Under the pieces are notes generated by a model. That model saw only the letters and a program-made list of their open reading frames with translations. It was not told the DNA's origin and made no database searches. 64,000 nucleotides of DNA from a bacterium (GTDB lineage: Bacteria > Verrucomicrobiota > Verrucomicrobiia > Limisphaerales > J093). How positions within the stretch are numbered: the stretch's first letter is position 1; each line of letters starts with the position of its first letter. The translations under genes were made by a program, and so were the position numbers. Positions 36,034-46,805 of the stretch are shown piece after piece. The stretch covers positions 59,011 through 123,010 of the forward strand of contig JAJXZJ010000021.1 of NCBI GenBank assembly GCA_021780105.1. The letters run 5' to 3'.

Positions 36034-36383
36034 GGCGGCTGTCCGGCGTGTTCCCCGCTGCGCGTGCGCCCGGAGCAGCGTCAGGCAGGGGGGCCCAAGG
36101 GGCCGTTGCGGCCAAAGTCTCCGTTGCCGGGCACGCACGGGAAACGCAAGAAGGCCGGGAACGATCCGCGCCCAAATGCGGGGGAGGACACGCCACCGCC
36201 GGCACAGACAACCGGCCGCCCGACCTTGGCGATGCTCCAACGAGTCTCAGCATCAATTGCTTGAATGCTGTTGTTCCCCTCGCAACAACCCCGCCCATTT
36301 TTGTATTTCTTTTCATGGCCGCCGTCTTAGACTGACCGGCCAGTCACCTCACGGTGACGTCTGCAAAACGAAACTGAATTGTT
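36034..36383. other. Leader region of the aldolase gene
   Basis: No gene is seen in these 350 bases. The last 60 bases hold two overlapping dyads (listed separately) directly before the aldolase ATG, and a T-rich patch (TTTTTGTATTTCTTTTC) that could be part of a promoter. Confidence 0.4.
36330..36358 (+). promoter_or_regulatory. Overlapping dyads upstream of the aldolase
   Basis: GACTGACCGGCCAGTC (36330-36345, palindromic but for one pair) overlaps the perfect hairpin GTCACC-TCAC-GGTGAC (36343-36358), 25 bases before ATG 36384. They could be an operator or a 5'-UTR hairpin. Confidence 0.35.
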
Positions 36384-37349
36384 ATGCCACTGACACACAC
36401 GAGAGACCTGTTCGCCAAGGCCCTGAAAGGCAAATACGCCATCGGGGCGTTCAACGTGAACGACATGGAGTTGCTGCAAGGCATTGTCGAGGCCTGCGAG
36501 GAGGAGAAATCCCCCTTGATCCTCCAGATTTCCAAAGGCGCCCGGCAATACGCCAACCCGGTTTACCTCAAGAAGCTGATCGAGGCGGCCATCAGCGTCA
36601 CCACCATCCCCATCGCCGTCCACCTCGATCACGGCGATTCCTTCGAGCTGTGCAAGCAGTGCATTGACGAGGGCTTCACCAGTGTGATGATTGACGGCAG
36701 CCACCTGCCGCTGGACAAGAACATCGAGGTCTGCAAGAAGGTGGTGGAATACGCCCACAAGCACAACACGGTGGTGGAAGGCGAACTTGGCCAGCTTGTC
36801 GGTGCGCAGCACGACGACGGCGAGGAAGGCGGCGGCTTCTCCAAGGGCGGCCTTTACACGCACCCGGACGAGGCCGTGGAATTCGTCAAGCAGACCGGCG
36901 TGGACTCGCTGGCCGTGGCCATCGGGAATTCCCATGGCGCCTATAAATTCAAGGGCACGCAGCACCTGAATCTCGACCGCCTCAAGGCCATCAAGCAGGC
37001 CCTCATGAACGCCGGCCTCGGCGATTATCCGTTGGTCCTCCACGGTGCCTCCAGCGTGCCGAAGGATATGGTGATGGAGATCAACAAATACGGCGGCAAA
37101 CTCGGTGAAGACGCCGCCGGCGTGCCCGAGGCGGACATCGAAATCGCCCGCCGCACCGGCTGCACGAAGGTGAACATTGACACCGACCTCCGTCTGGCCA
37201 TGACCGCCGGCATCCGCAAGGTTTTCGCCGAGACGCCCAAAGAATTCGATCCGCGCAAATACCTCGGCCCGGCCCGCGCCCGCGTGAAGGACCTGGTCCG
37301 GCACAAGGTCAAGAACGTCCTGTGCTGCGCCGGTCACGCGTTCGACTGA
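36384..37349 (+). CDS. fba: Class II fructose-bisphosphate aldolase
   Basis: A 321-residue cytoplasmic zinc aldolase that interconverts fructose-1,6-bisphosphate with DHAP and glyceraldehyde-3-phosphate. Seen are the catalytic Asp and zinc His in AVHLDHGDSFELCKQ, the second zinc-site region VEGELGQLVGAQ with Glu, AVAIGNSHGAYKF with zinc His, LHGASSVP with zinc His, and the phosphate-binding NIDTDLRLAMT. The C-terminal CCAGHAFD is typical of the short class IIB form. It is monocistronic, with a hairpin-rich leader and a strong terminator right after the stop. Confidence 0.95.
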   Translation: MPLTHTRDLFAKALKGKYAIGAFNVNDMELLQGIVEACEEEKSPLILQISKGARQYANPVYLKKLIEAAISVTTIPIAVHLDHGDSFELCKQCIDEGFTSVMIDGSHLPLDKNIEVCKKVVEYAHKHNTVVEGELGQLVGAQHDDGEEGGGFSKGGLYTHPDEAVEFVKQTGVDSLAVAIGNSHGAYKFKGTQHLNLDRLKAIKQALMNAGLGDYPLVLHGASSVPKDMVMEINKYGGKLGEDAAGVPEADIEIARRTGCTKVNIDTDLRLAMTAGIRKVFAETPKEFDPRKYLGPARARVKDLVRHKVKNVLCCAGHAFD

Positions 37350-37369
37350 ACCGATTTTCGACCTTTCCA

Positions 37370-37401
37370 CGGGGTGGAACGCGCGTTCCGCCCCGTTTTT
37401 T
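37370..37401 (+). terminator. Rho-independent terminator of fba
   Basis: An 11-bp stem CGGGGTGGAAC/GTTCCGCCCCG (one G-U pair) with a GCGC loop is followed by six T (37396-37401), 20 bases after the aldolase stop. Confidence 0.92.
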
Positions 37402-37427
37402 GTTTCGGTGGTAAGACGGTAACGACG

Positions 37428-39380
37428 TCAGCCGCCGCCCAGCCGCCGGACGATTTCCTCCACGTCAAACACGCAACCGCCCCACGTCCCGCCGCCAGCC
37501 TGCTGCAACGCCGCCCACAGCCGCGTGTCCGCCGGCAGCGCGGGATCGGGCCGCAAATCCGGATGCGGCGCGCGCCGGGCCAGTATTTCCGCGCCTTCCG
37601 CCGGCGAGAACGTTCGACCCGCTTCGCCGACGAAATCCACGCTGCCGTCGAGCCGCACCCGATCAATCACCAGCCGCACGCGGTCGCCGGCGCGCAATTT
37701 GCCCACCGGCCCGCCCGCCAGCGCTTCCGGGCCGATGTGCCCCACGCACGCACCGGTCGAAACGCCGGAGAACCGCGCGTCCGTCAGCAGCGCGACGTGT
37801 TTGCCGAACGGCAGGTGCTTGAGCGCCGAGGTCAGTTGATAGGTTTCCTCCATGCCGGTGCCGAGCGGACCGCAGCCGATGAGCGCGATCACGTCGCCGG
37901 CCTGAACCCGTCCCGCCTTGAGCGCCGCCATGGCGACGGGTTCCGCGGTGAACACCTTCACCGGTCCTTCGTGGCGAAACACGCCGTCCGTGCCGACCAC
38001 GGAGGGATCAATCGCCGTGCTTTTGATGACGGCACCTTCGGGCGCGAGGTTGCCGCGCGGAAACGCCGCCGTGCTCGTCAACCCGCGCGCCTTCGCCCGC
38101 GCCGGCGGGAGAATCACGTCGTCCGGGTCCACACCGTCCAGTTCGCGCAACCGCTGGCGGAACCGCGCCCGCCGTTCGCTGGTTTCCCACGCGTCCAGCA
38201 CTTCACCCAGTGTGACGCCGGCGACTGTGAGCACCGCAGTGTCCAACAAATCCAGCCGGCGCAAATGGAGCATCACCTCCGGCACCCCGCCGGCCAGGAA
38301 CACGCGCACGGTCGGGTGGTGGGCCGGTCCGTTCGGCAACACGTCCACCAGGCGCGGCGCGGCGCGGTTCACGGCGATCCAGTCCTCGACCGTTGGCCGC
38401 GGCAGCCCCGCCGCGTGGGCAATGGCGGGAATGTGCAGGAGCAGATTGGTGGAACCGCCGAACGCCGCGTGAACGACCATCGCGTTGCGGACACTCGCCG
38501 CGTTCAGGATGTCAGCCGCCTTCAAACCGCGTGCCTCCATCGCCGTCAACGCCCGCGCCGAGCGCACCGCCAGTTCGGTCCAGACCGGTTGCCCGGAAGG
38601 CGCGAGCGCGCTGTGCGGCAAGGCCAGCCCCAGCGCCTCGCCCACCACCTGCGATGTCGCCGCCGTGCCGAGGAACTGACAGCCACCGCCCGGCGTGGCG
38701 CAGGCGCGGCAGCCCAGTTCCGCCGCCTCCGCCAGCGAAATCAGCCCGTGCGCGAACCGCGCCCCGAGCGTCTGCACCTTGCCGGCGTCCTCGCCGTGTT
38801 CCGGCGGGAGCGTCACGCCGCCCGGCACCAGCACGCAGGGCAGATCGCGCATGGCGGCCAGCGCCATCATCATGGCCGGCAATCCTTTATCGCACGTCGC
38901 CACGCCGAGCACGCCGGCGCGCGTGGGCAGCGAGCGGATCAGCCGGCGGAAGACCGTCGCGGCATCGTTGCGATACGGCAGGCTGTCGAACATGCCCGGC
39001 GTGCCCTGGGTGCGGCCGTCGCAGGGATCGGACACGAAGCCGGCAAAGGGAATTGCGCCAGCCACCTTGAATTCCCGCGCCGCGGCCTCGACCAGCAGGC
39101 TGATTTCCCAGTGGCCGGTGTGATAGCCCAGCGCGATCGGGCGGCCGTCCGGGGCGCGGAGTCCGCCTTGCGTGCTCAGAATGAGAAAGGACTTGCGGTC
39201 CAGTTCGGCGGGATTCCACCCCATGCCGGCGTTTTGAGTAAGGCCGAAAAGATCGCCACTGGGCCGGCGGAGGAGCATTTCCCCGGTCAGCGGCAAGGCG
39301 CCGGCGGGGCCGGAGGCGACGGTGTGAACATCGTAGATTTCCGGCATCAGGGCCGCAAACAGGGCATTCCGCGGTTGCAT
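37428..39380 (-). CDS. yjhG: YjhG/YagF-type sugar-acid (D-xylonate) dehydratase
   Basis: A 650-residue IlvD/Edd-superfamily dehydratase, nearly the same length as E. coli YjhG (655), which dehydrates D-xylonate to 2-keto-3-deoxy-xylonate. Matching blocks include [103 protein letters not shown] and [20 protein letters not shown]. The cysteines in SDPCDG, ATCDKG and GGGCQF are the expected Fe-S ligands. I use ATG 39380; ATG 39398 is also possible. It sits between the aldolase and a pseudopilin, with no xylose pathway genes beside it, so in this host it may act on another sugar acid. Confidence 0.93.
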   Translation of the reverse strand: MQPRNALFAALMPEIYDVHTVASGPAGALPLTGEMLLRRPSGDLFGLTQNAGMGWNPAELDRKSFLILSTQGGLRAPDGRPIALGYHTGHWEISLLVEAAAREFKVAGAIPFAGFVSDPCDGRTQGTPGMFDSLPYRNDAATVFRRLIRSLPTRAGVLGVATCDKGLPAMMMALAAMRDLPCVLVPGGVTLPPEHGEDAGKVQTLGARFAHGLISLAEAAELGCRACATPGGGCQFLGTAATSQVVGEALGLALPHSALAPSGQPVWTELAVRSARALTAMEARGLKAADILNAASVRNAMVVHAAFGGSTNLLLHIPAIAHAAGLPRPTVEDWIAVNRAAPRLVDVLPNGPAHHPTVRVFLAGGVPEVMLHLRRLDLLDTAVLTVAGVTLGEVLDAWETSERRARFRQRLRELDGVDPDDVILPPARAKARGLTSTAAFPRGNLAPEGAVIKSTAIDPSVVGTDGVFRHEGPVKVFTAEPVAMAALKAGRVQAGDVIALIGCGPLGTGMEETYQLTSALKHLPFGKHVALLTDARFSGVSTGACVGHIGPEALAGGPVGKLRAGDRVRLVIDRVRLDGSVDFVGEAGRTFSPAEGAEILARRAPHPDLRPDPALPADTRLWAALQQAGGGTWGGCVFDVEEIVRRLGGG

Positions 39381-39539
39381 TGCCGCCCAGCGTGCCATCG
39401 CACCGGCGGGCAGGCACGCCGAAACCGCCGGCGGCGGTCGCCGGTCCGCGCTGTGCCGCAAAACGCACACTTGCCAAAGAAGCGGCTTTGCCCCCATTCT
39501 TCAGTGAAGCACGACAAGAACAACCTTGCGAATGACGTT

Positions 39540-40409
<870 letters not shown>

Positions 40410-40436
40410 ACCGGCCACGGGGAGTTTCTCTCGTTC

Positions 40437-40461
40437 AAGCCCGGCTGCGGCCGGGCTTTTT
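40437..40461 (+). terminator. Rho-independent terminator of the pseudopilin gene
   Basis: A 9-bp stem with core AGCCCGGC/GCCGGGCT and a TGCG loop is followed by TTTTT, 27 bases after the stop at 40409. Confidence 0.9.
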
Positions 40462-40567
40462 CGTCGGGTGAAGCGGGCCAGCACACGGGTCGGCGGCGGC
40501 GGTCGCAATCGTTGGGCGGCCTGCAAAGAGCTGGACACTTCCGTTGCCTTGTCCCCATCATCCGGCA

Positions 40568-42616
40568 ATGATTGTGACTGTTCAGCAGACGCAACAGCAC
40601 CAAACAGCCGGACTGACGGGCGAGGGCCGGCTGTCTTCGGTTCACGACCTGGCGACCGCCGTCGCACGGTCGCAGCGTTATTTGTTGGAGGTTCAGAAAC
40701 CGGAAGGCTACTGGATTGGCGAGTTGATGGTGGACTGCACGCTGGTGGCGGACATGGTGTTGTTCCACCACTGGGAAGGCTCGGTGGACCCGGTCTGGCA
40801 GCGGAAGGCGGTGAACCACCTGTTCTCCCTGCAATTGCCGGACGGCGGGTGGAACATCTACCCCGGCGGCCAGCCGGAGGTGAACGCCACCGTCAAGGCG
40901 TATCTGGCCCTGAAACTGGCCGGCGTCCCGGTGACGGACCCCCGGATGTTGCGGGCGCGCTCGACAGCCCTGAGCCTGGGCGGCGTGCCGCGGATGAACA
41001 CGTTTTCCAAGCTTTATCTCGCGCTGCTGGGCCTGTTCCCGTGGAAATATGCCCCCACGATTCCGTGCGAGGTGCTGCTCATCGGCAAATGGTTTCACGT
41101 CAATTTCTGGGAGATGAGCAACTGGTCGCGTGGAATGCTCGTGCCGCTGGCCATCATCAACCATTTCAAGCCCATGCGTCCGGTGGGCGTGCGCATTGAC
41201 GAGTTGTTCCCCGAGGGCTACCACGAGCGCGACCTCCGGCTGCCCCGCGACCCGCAAATCCTCACGACGCGGAACTTTTTCATCTGGCTGGACCGGCTGC
41301 ACAAGTTCGCCGAGTTGTGGGCACAGGCGGGCATTCACCCCTTCCGCAAGCGCGCGCTCAAACGCGCCGAGGAATGGATGCTGGAGCGGTTCGAAGGCAG
41401 CGACGGCCTGGCGGCCATCTTCCCGGCGATACTGAACTCGCTCATCGCCCTCAAGGCGCTCGGCTACCCGAACGACCACCCAAAGGTGGTTTGGGCCAGG
41501 CAAAAGCTCAAGGAACTGGAGCACGAAACCGAGGACGACATCCGCATCGAGCCCTGCTTCTCGCCGGTCTGGGACACGGCCATCGTGGCCATTGCGCTGC
41601 GTGAATCCGGCATTCCGGAAAACCATCCCCGGCTCAAACAAGCCATCGCATGGCTGCTCGGCAAGGAAATCCGCTTTCGCGGCGACTGGCAGTACAAGAA
41701 CGCGGCCGACGTCGCGCCCAGCGGCTGGGTATTTGAGTTCGAGAACAAGTGGAACCCGGACGTGGACGACACCGCGATGGTGCTGCTGGCGCTGCGCCTG
41801 GTGCCAACCGACAACCCGGCCCAGCGCGACGAAGCGTATCGCCGCGGCCTGAACTGGATGCTCACCTTCCAGTGCAAGGACGGCGGCTGGGCGGCCTTCG
41901 ACAAGGATTGCACCAAGAACATCCTCACCAAGGTGCCGTTTGCCGACCACAACGCCATGCTCGACCCGGAATGCGCCGACATCACCGCGCGCATCCTGGA
42001 GGTGCTCGGCCATGAGAAATTCCCGCTCGACCATCCGCAGGTGAAGAAGGCGCTGCATTATCTGCGCACCCAGCAGGAAACGGACGGTTCCTGGTATGGC
42101 CGCTGGGGCGTGAACTACCTTTACGGCACCTGGCAGACCCTGCGCGGCCTGCACGTGCTCGGCGTGGACATGCAGCAGGACTGGCTCCTGAAGGCCCGCG
42201 ACTGGTTTGAAAGCGTCCAGCACGAGGACGGCGGCTGGGGCGAGCGCTGCAACACCTACGAGGATCCCGTGTTCAAAGGCTGCGGCCCCAGCACCGCCTC
42301 GCAAACCGCCTGGGCCGTCATGGGCCTGTGCGTGTTCGACGATCCCAACCGCCCCAGCCTCGTCCGCGGCATCGAGTATCTCATCCGCACGCAAAACCCG
42401 GACGGCTCGTGGACGGAGGACGAGGTGACGGGCACCGGCTTCCCGAAGGTTTTTTACCTCAAATACGACATGTATCGAAACAGTTGGCCGCTCCTGGCGC
42501 TGGCCACCTACCGGCAGCTTTGCGAGCAGACCGGCGTGCCGCCGAACGGCGCAAGCCGCGCCCTGGACGCCAGCCTCGTCCTGCCGGCGAATCCGCCGTC
42601 CGGCCATCCTGGCTGA
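40568..42616 (+). CDS. shc: Squalene--hopene cyclase
   Basis: A 682-residue membrane-associated triterpene cyclase that folds squalene into hopene/hopanol, the core of hopanoid membrane lipids. The catalytic acid motif DxDDTA is present (PDVDDTAMVLLALR, about residue 400). Several QW repeats are seen (QLPDGGWNIY, QCKDGGWAAFD, QQETDGSWYGRWG, QHEDGGWGERC, QNPDGSWTED), and GTGFPKVFYLKYDMYR near the C-terminus is typical. I start at ATG 40568; ATG 40544 would add eight residues. The gene is alone here, with no hpn genes next to it, and ends 28 bases from a convergent antiporter gene. Confidence 0.96.
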   Translation: MIVTVQQTQQHQTAGLTGEGRLSSVHDLATAVARSQRYLLEVQKPEGYWIGELMVDCTLVADMVLFHHWEGSVDPVWQRKAVNHLFSLQLPDGGWNIYPGGQPEVNATVKAYLALKLAGVPVTDPRMLRARSTALSLGGVPRMNTFSKLYLALLGLFPWKYAPTIPCEVLLIGKWFHVNFWEMSNWSRGMLVPLAIINHFKPMRPVGVRIDELFPEGYHERDLRLPRDPQILTTRNFFIWLDRLHKFAELWAQAGIHPFRKRALKRAEEWMLERFEGSDGLAAIFPAILNSLIALKALGYPNDHPKVVWARQKLKELEHETEDDIRIEPCFSPVWDTAIVAIALRESGIPENHPRLKQAIAWLLGKEIRFRGDWQYKNAADVAPSGWVFEFENKWNPDVDDTAMVLLALRLVPTDNPAQRDEAYRRGLNWMLTFQCKDGGWAAFDKDCTKNILTKVPFADHNAMLDPECADITARILEVLGHEKFPLDHPQVKKALHYLRTQQETDGSWYGRWGVNYLYGTWQTLRGLHVLGVDMQQDWLLKARDWFESVQHEDGGWGERCNTYEDPVFKGCGPSTASQTAWAVMGLCVFDDPNRPSLVRGIEYLIRTQNPDGSWTEDEVTGTGFPKVFYLKYDMYRNSWPLLALATYRQLCEQTGVPPNGASRALDASLVLPANPPSGHPG

Positions 42617-42644
42617 ATCTCCGTCCGACCCGCTGCGGCCAGCG

Positions 42645-44354
42645 TCACGGAATCACTTCATCCCGCTGGCGTAACTGCGCCTCGTCGGCCTGCCGTTTCT
42701 CGTGGAGCAGCTTCTTCTCCGCGGCGGCGATGGCCGCGAAGATTTCCCCGGCTTCAAGCAGGCGGGGCAGGATCACCCAGTGGGCGCCCTCCGCATAGAG
42801 CGCCGGCACGTCCACGAGCCGTTCCGCGTGGACGATGATCTGGGCCTCCGGGTTGAGTTGGCGGACCTGCTGGAGCAGCCGGAGATTCGTTGCCCCGCGC
42901 AGGACGGTGTTCGGCAGCGAGCAGATGATGATCCGCGCCCCGGCAATGCCCGCGTGGAGCAGCACGTCGCGCTGTGTGATGTCGCCGTAAACCACGGAGA
43001 CGCCGCGGTGCCGAAGCCGCTCGTGAACCACCGGGTTGAAATCAACCACCCGCAAGTCCGCCAGCAGGTCGGGGCGTTCGCGGCGGATTTCCTCCAGCAG
43101 CGAACTGGCCGTCCAGGAAAATCCCAGCAGAAACACGCCGGGCGGACGGGTGGACGTGACGGCCGCCGGCGTCGTGTCCAGGTCCGGCAGGCCAAGCCGC
43201 GTCAGCCACGGGCTGAGGCGGCGCGTCAAGGCGTCGCCGCCCAGAATGGCGTACGTCGAACCGGCCGCGAGCAGCGAAAACGTGAAGGCCACGGCGGCAA
43301 CCGCGTGATCCGAGACCTTGCCCGCCGTCCGGCCCAGCGCGAGGATGACGAGCGAAAGTTCGCTGAGCTGCGAGAGGTTGAGCGTCGGCAGCAACGATCC
43401 CCGGTGCCCGTGCCGGGTCAGATACAACGGCACGAACACGGTCGCCGCGCGGGTCGCCACCACGAACGCCGCCAGCCCGAGCGTCCACCCGAGGTCGGCA
43501 GCCTTGGGTGCCGGAAACGTCATCCCCAAGGTGACGAAGAACAGCACGACGAAGAAGTCGCGGATGCTCGTGACTTTCGCCGCGACATCCAGCGTGTAGG
43601 GAAAAGTCGAGATGGCGACGCCGGCCACCAGCGCACCCATCTCGCGGGAAAGGCCGAGCAGGTTGGCCAGCCCGGCGAGGGCGAAACACCAGGCCAGTGC
43701 GCCCACGAGCACCAGTTCGGGCAGGCGGGCCACGGATTTGAAGATGGGCGGCAGCAGGTATCGGCTCACGACAAACGCCACCAGCATGAGCAAGCCCACC
43801 CGGCCGAACGAAATCAGGATCAGGCCGGCCGACGGATGCTGCAGATTCGGCTGGAGGGCGAGGAAAACAATGGCGAAGAGGTCCTGCAACACCAGCACGC
43901 CGAGCGTGATCCGGCCCGGCAACGTCTCCAGCTCGCGTTTGTCGTGGAGCAGCTTGACGATGATGACGGTGCTGCTGAGCGCGACGGCGACGCCGAGGTG
44001 GAGGCTTTCCAGCCAACTGCCGGCCAGCCCGGCGAACCGGCAGAACAGCAGCCCCAGCAGCGCGCTGCCAAAAATTTGCGCGCCCGCGGTGACGGTGATC
44101 GCGCGGCCGGAGGCGAGCATTTTGCGGAGATCAATTTCCAGGCCGATCATGAAGAGCAGCAGGATCAACCCCATGTCCGCCACCGTGGCAATGGACGGCT
44201 CGTCGGTTACCCAGCCGAAACCGTGCGGGCCGAGGGCGAAACCGGCCACGAGGTAGGCGAGCAGCACCGGTTGCTTGAAGGCGTTGAATCCCACTGCCAG
44301 CACCCATGCGGCAATGAGGCAGATCGCAATGTCGGTGATCAGTCCGTAAGCCAA
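42645..44354 (-). CDS. Cation:proton antiporter of the CPA2/Kef type with TrkA-N domain
   Basis: A 569-residue inner-membrane antiporter. The N-terminal part has about 12 helices of the Na+/H+ exchanger fold (KQPVLLAYLVAGFALGPHG, LLFMIGLEIDLRKML, GVAVALSSTVIIVKLLHD, LLGLSREMGALVAGVAIST). After about residue 410 comes a TrkA-N nucleotide-binding (RCK) domain with VFLLGFSWTASSLLEEI, VVYGDITQRDVL and RIIICSLPNTV. YbaL and KefB/C share this layout, and potassium efflux or exchange is the likely role. No ATG is available; TTG 44354 starts right before the first helix, and another TTG (44396) lies upstream. Confidence 0.85.
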   Translation of the reverse strand: MAYGLITDIAICLIAAWVLAVGFNAFKQPVLLAYLVAGFALGPHGFGWVTDEPSIATVADMGLILLLFMIGLEIDLRKMLASGRAITVTAGAQIFGSALLGLLFCRFAGLAGSWLESLHLGVAVALSSTVIIVKLLHDKRELETLPGRITLGVLVLQDLFAIVFLALQPNLQHPSAGLILISFGRVGLLMLVAFVVSRYLLPPIFKSVARLPELVLVGALAWCFALAGLANLLGLSREMGALVAGVAISTFPYTLDVAAKVTSIRDFFVVLFFVTLGMTFPAPKAADLGWTLGLAAFVVATRAATVFVPLYLTRHGHRGSLLPTLNLSQLSELSLVILALGRTAGKVSDHAVAAVAFTFSLLAAGSTYAILGGDALTRRLSPWLTRLGLPDLDTTPAAVTSTRPPGVFLLGFSWTASSLLEEIRRERPDLLADLRVVDFNPVVHERLRHRGVSVVYGDITQRDVLLHAGIAGARIIICSLPNTVLRGATNLRLLQQVRQLNPEAQIIVHAERLVDVPALYAEGAHWVILPRLLEAGEIFAAIAAAEKKLLHEKRQADEAQLRQRDEVIP

Positions 44355-44409
44355 GCGCGGGAAGTCTAGCCGGCCGCGCCGCCGGCCGCAAAACAAAGTG
44401 CGCCCCTGC

Positions 44410-46551
44410 TCAGCGCGACGGCGTGCCCGGCGCCGGGGCCAGCTTCATCCGCGGGCGCCGGCCGTTTGGCTGCGGCGCGACGGGATCGGCCGCCGCCTCC
44501 CGGGCCAGGGTCACGAACTCCGTCTGGGAGTTGCGCGCCGGGGTGCCCGCCTCGCGGGGCGCGCGAAGATCGGTTCCATCGGGCTGGAGCCGGCGGGCTT
44601 TGACGTTGTCGGCAAGCTGGCGCAGAAGCATTTCGTTCACGATGCGGTCGCGCAGGTTGCCGTCCTCGATGGGGAAAACGACCTCGATGCGTTTGAAGAA
44701 ATTCCGCGGCATCCAGTCGGCGCTGCCGAGATAGACCTCCGGCTGGCAGGCGTTTTCAAAGTAAAGGATGCGGCTGTGTTCCAGGAACCGGCCCACGATG
44801 CTGCACACCGTGATGTGCTCGCTCAATCCCTTGACCTGCGGGCGCAGGCAGCAGATGCCGCGGACGATGAGGTCAATTTTCACGCCCGCCTGCGAGGCGG
44901 CATAAAGGGCGTCAATCACGCCGGTGTCCACGAGCGAGTTCATCTTGGCGATGATGCGCGCGGGCAGGCCGCGCCGGGCGTGGTCCGCCTCGCGGGCGAT
45001 CAGCTCGAGCGTGCGCCGGTGAAGGTCGAACGGCGCGACGATGAGCTTCGAGGTGCCGGGGAACTGGCAGACGCCGGTGAGGAGGTTGAACAGGTTCGTG
45101 GCGTCTTCGCCGTAGTCCGGCCGGCAGGTGAACAGGCCCAGATCGGTGTAAATCTTCGCCGTCGTGGGATTGTAGTTGCCGGTGGAAAGGTGGAGGTAGC
45201 GCCGGATGCCGTCGGGATCGCGCCGCACCACGAGCGTGACCTTGCTGTGGATTTTGTAGCCAACCAGGCCATAGACCACGTGGACGCCGGCGTTTTCGAG
45301 CCGGCGCGACCATTCGATGTTGTTCGCCTCGTCAAAGCGCGCCCGCAATTCCACCACGGCGGTGACCTGCTTGCCGTGGTTCACCGCGTCCATCAGCGCG
45401 CCGACGATCCGTGCGTCGCCGCCGGTGCGGTAAAGGGTTTGTTTGATGGCGAGCACATGCGGATCGGCCGCGGCCTGCTGTAGAAACTGCACCACGCTCT
45501 CGAACGACTCGTAGGGGTGGTGCAGGAGAATGTCACGCTGCCGGATGGCGGCGAAGAGATCCGGCTGCTCGCGCAACACGGCGCTCACCGGCGGCAGGAA
45601 CGGCGGATCGCGCAGCTCCGGCGAATGATCGCGGTCACAGATGGCGAGCAGGCGTGCCGGGTTCAGCGGACCGTCCAGATGATACAAGTCATCCTGCGTC
45701 AACCGCAGCGTGGCGAGCAATTCAGCCGTGACCTCCGGCGGACATTCGCGCCGGACCTCGATCCGCACGGCGTCGCCGCGGCGGCGGTTGTGCAGCTCGA
45801 TTTCCACCGCCTTGAGCAGGTTCGCGGTTTCCTCCTCGTCAATGTAGAATTCGCTGTTCCGCGTGACCCGCAGACTCCAATAGTCGAGAATCTTCGTGCC
45901 GGGGAAAAGGTCGGCCAGGAAATGGCCGATGGCTTCGCCGAGCAACACATACTCCTGCCGGCCGTCCTCGCGCGGCAGTTTCACCAGCGTGGGCAGGATG
46001 CTCGGCACCTGCACCACGGCCAGCCGCCGGCGGGCGGCGCCGTTCTCCGTCAACTCGACGCGCACGATGAGGTTCAGCGACTTGTTCAGAAGCTGGGGAA
46101 ACGGGTGCGCCGGGTCAATGCCGATCGGCGTCAGCGTGGGCCGGACTTCCGCGCGGTAGAATTGCTCCAGCCACGCATGGTCCGCCGGCTCCAGTTCCGC
46201 CGGCCGCACGATCCGGATGCCGCGCGCCGCCAGCGCGGGCTGAAGCTGCTCGCGCCAGCAGCGATACAGGTCCTCGACCAACCGGAGCACACGGCGGCGG
46301 ACGGCCCGGAACACCTCCACTGGCGTGAACCCGGCCGGCCCGCGCTCGACCTGGCCGCTTTCCATCTGCTGTTTCAAGCCCGCGACACGCACCTCGAAGA
46401 ACTCGTCCAGGTTTGAGCTGACGATGCAAAGGAACTTCAGCCGCTCAAGGAGCGGATTTTCTGCGTCAAGCGCTTCGTCGAGCACCCGCTGGTTGAATTC
46501 CAGCCAGCTCAACTCGCGGTTGAAATAGCGTTCATGGCCTGCCGGCTTCAT
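44410..46551 (-). CDS. ppk1: Polyphosphate kinase 1
   Basis: A 713-residue enzyme that builds inorganic polyphosphate from ATP and can run backwards. It begins (ATG 46551) with the family N-terminus YFNRELSWLEFNQRVLDEA and SSNLDEFFEVRVAGLKQQ. The catalytic region has ILLHHPYESFESVVQF, IKQTLYRTGGDARIVGAL, VVELRARFDEANNIEWSRRL, and the phosphorylated histidine in GYKIHSKVTLVVR, followed by HLSTGNYNPTTAKIYTDLG. The C-terminal PLD-like half has GICCLRPQVKGLSEHI and YLGSADWMPRNFFKRIE. The last 60 residues are a low-complexity extension (RAPREAGTPARNSQTE). It is a single gene downstream of a divergent promoter region shared with the NDUFA9-like gene. Confidence 0.95.
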   Translation of the reverse strand: MKPAGHERYFNRELSWLEFNQRVLDEALDAENPLLERLKFLCIVSSNLDEFFEVRVAGLKQQMESGQVERGPAGFTPVEVFRAVRRRVLRLVEDLYRCWREQLQPALAARGIRIVRPAELEPADHAWLEQFYRAEVRPTLTPIGIDPAHPFPQLLNKSLNLIVRVELTENGAARRRLAVVQVPSILPTLVKLPREDGRQEYVLLGEAIGHFLADLFPGTKILDYWSLRVTRNSEFYIDEEETANLLKAVEIELHNRRRGDAVRIEVRRECPPEVTAELLATLRLTQDDLYHLDGPLNPARLLAICDRDHSPELRDPPFLPPVSAVLREQPDLFAAIRQRDILLHHPYESFESVVQFLQQAAADPHVLAIKQTLYRTGGDARIVGALMDAVNHGKQVTAVVELRARFDEANNIEWSRRLENAGVHVVYGLVGYKIHSKVTLVVRRDPDGIRRYLHLSTGNYNPTTAKIYTDLGLFTCRPDYGEDATNLFNLLTGVCQFPGTSKLIVAPFDLHRRTLELIAREADHARRGLPARIIAKMNSLVDTGVIDALYAASQAGVKIDLIVRGICCLRPQVKGLSEHITVCSIVGRFLEHSRILYFENACQPEVYLGSADWMPRNFFKRIEVVFPIEDGNLRDRIVNEMLLRQLADNVKARRLQPDGTDLRAPREAGTPARNSQTEFVTLAREAAADPVAPQPNGRRPRMKLAPAPGTPSR

Positions 46552-46805
46552 ATATCTGGTTGCGATCGGGGTCGTCAGTATAGCCCGCTCCGGCCGCTTG
46601 GCCAGTGACAATTCCACGCCCGGCTTGCCAGGGGCGCACCTTGCCACCACCGCCGGCTTGGGGCCGGGTTGCCAACGGCACGTTCCGGTGAACCAGGCCC
46701 ATCGCAAGCCGGCCGCAGGCCAGTGCTCCGTTTCCCGGCATGGCGTGACGGCTGTGCCAAGTTGTGTCCGCTTGCCAGACCGCGCGGCCGGGCTAGGTTC
46801 AACGC

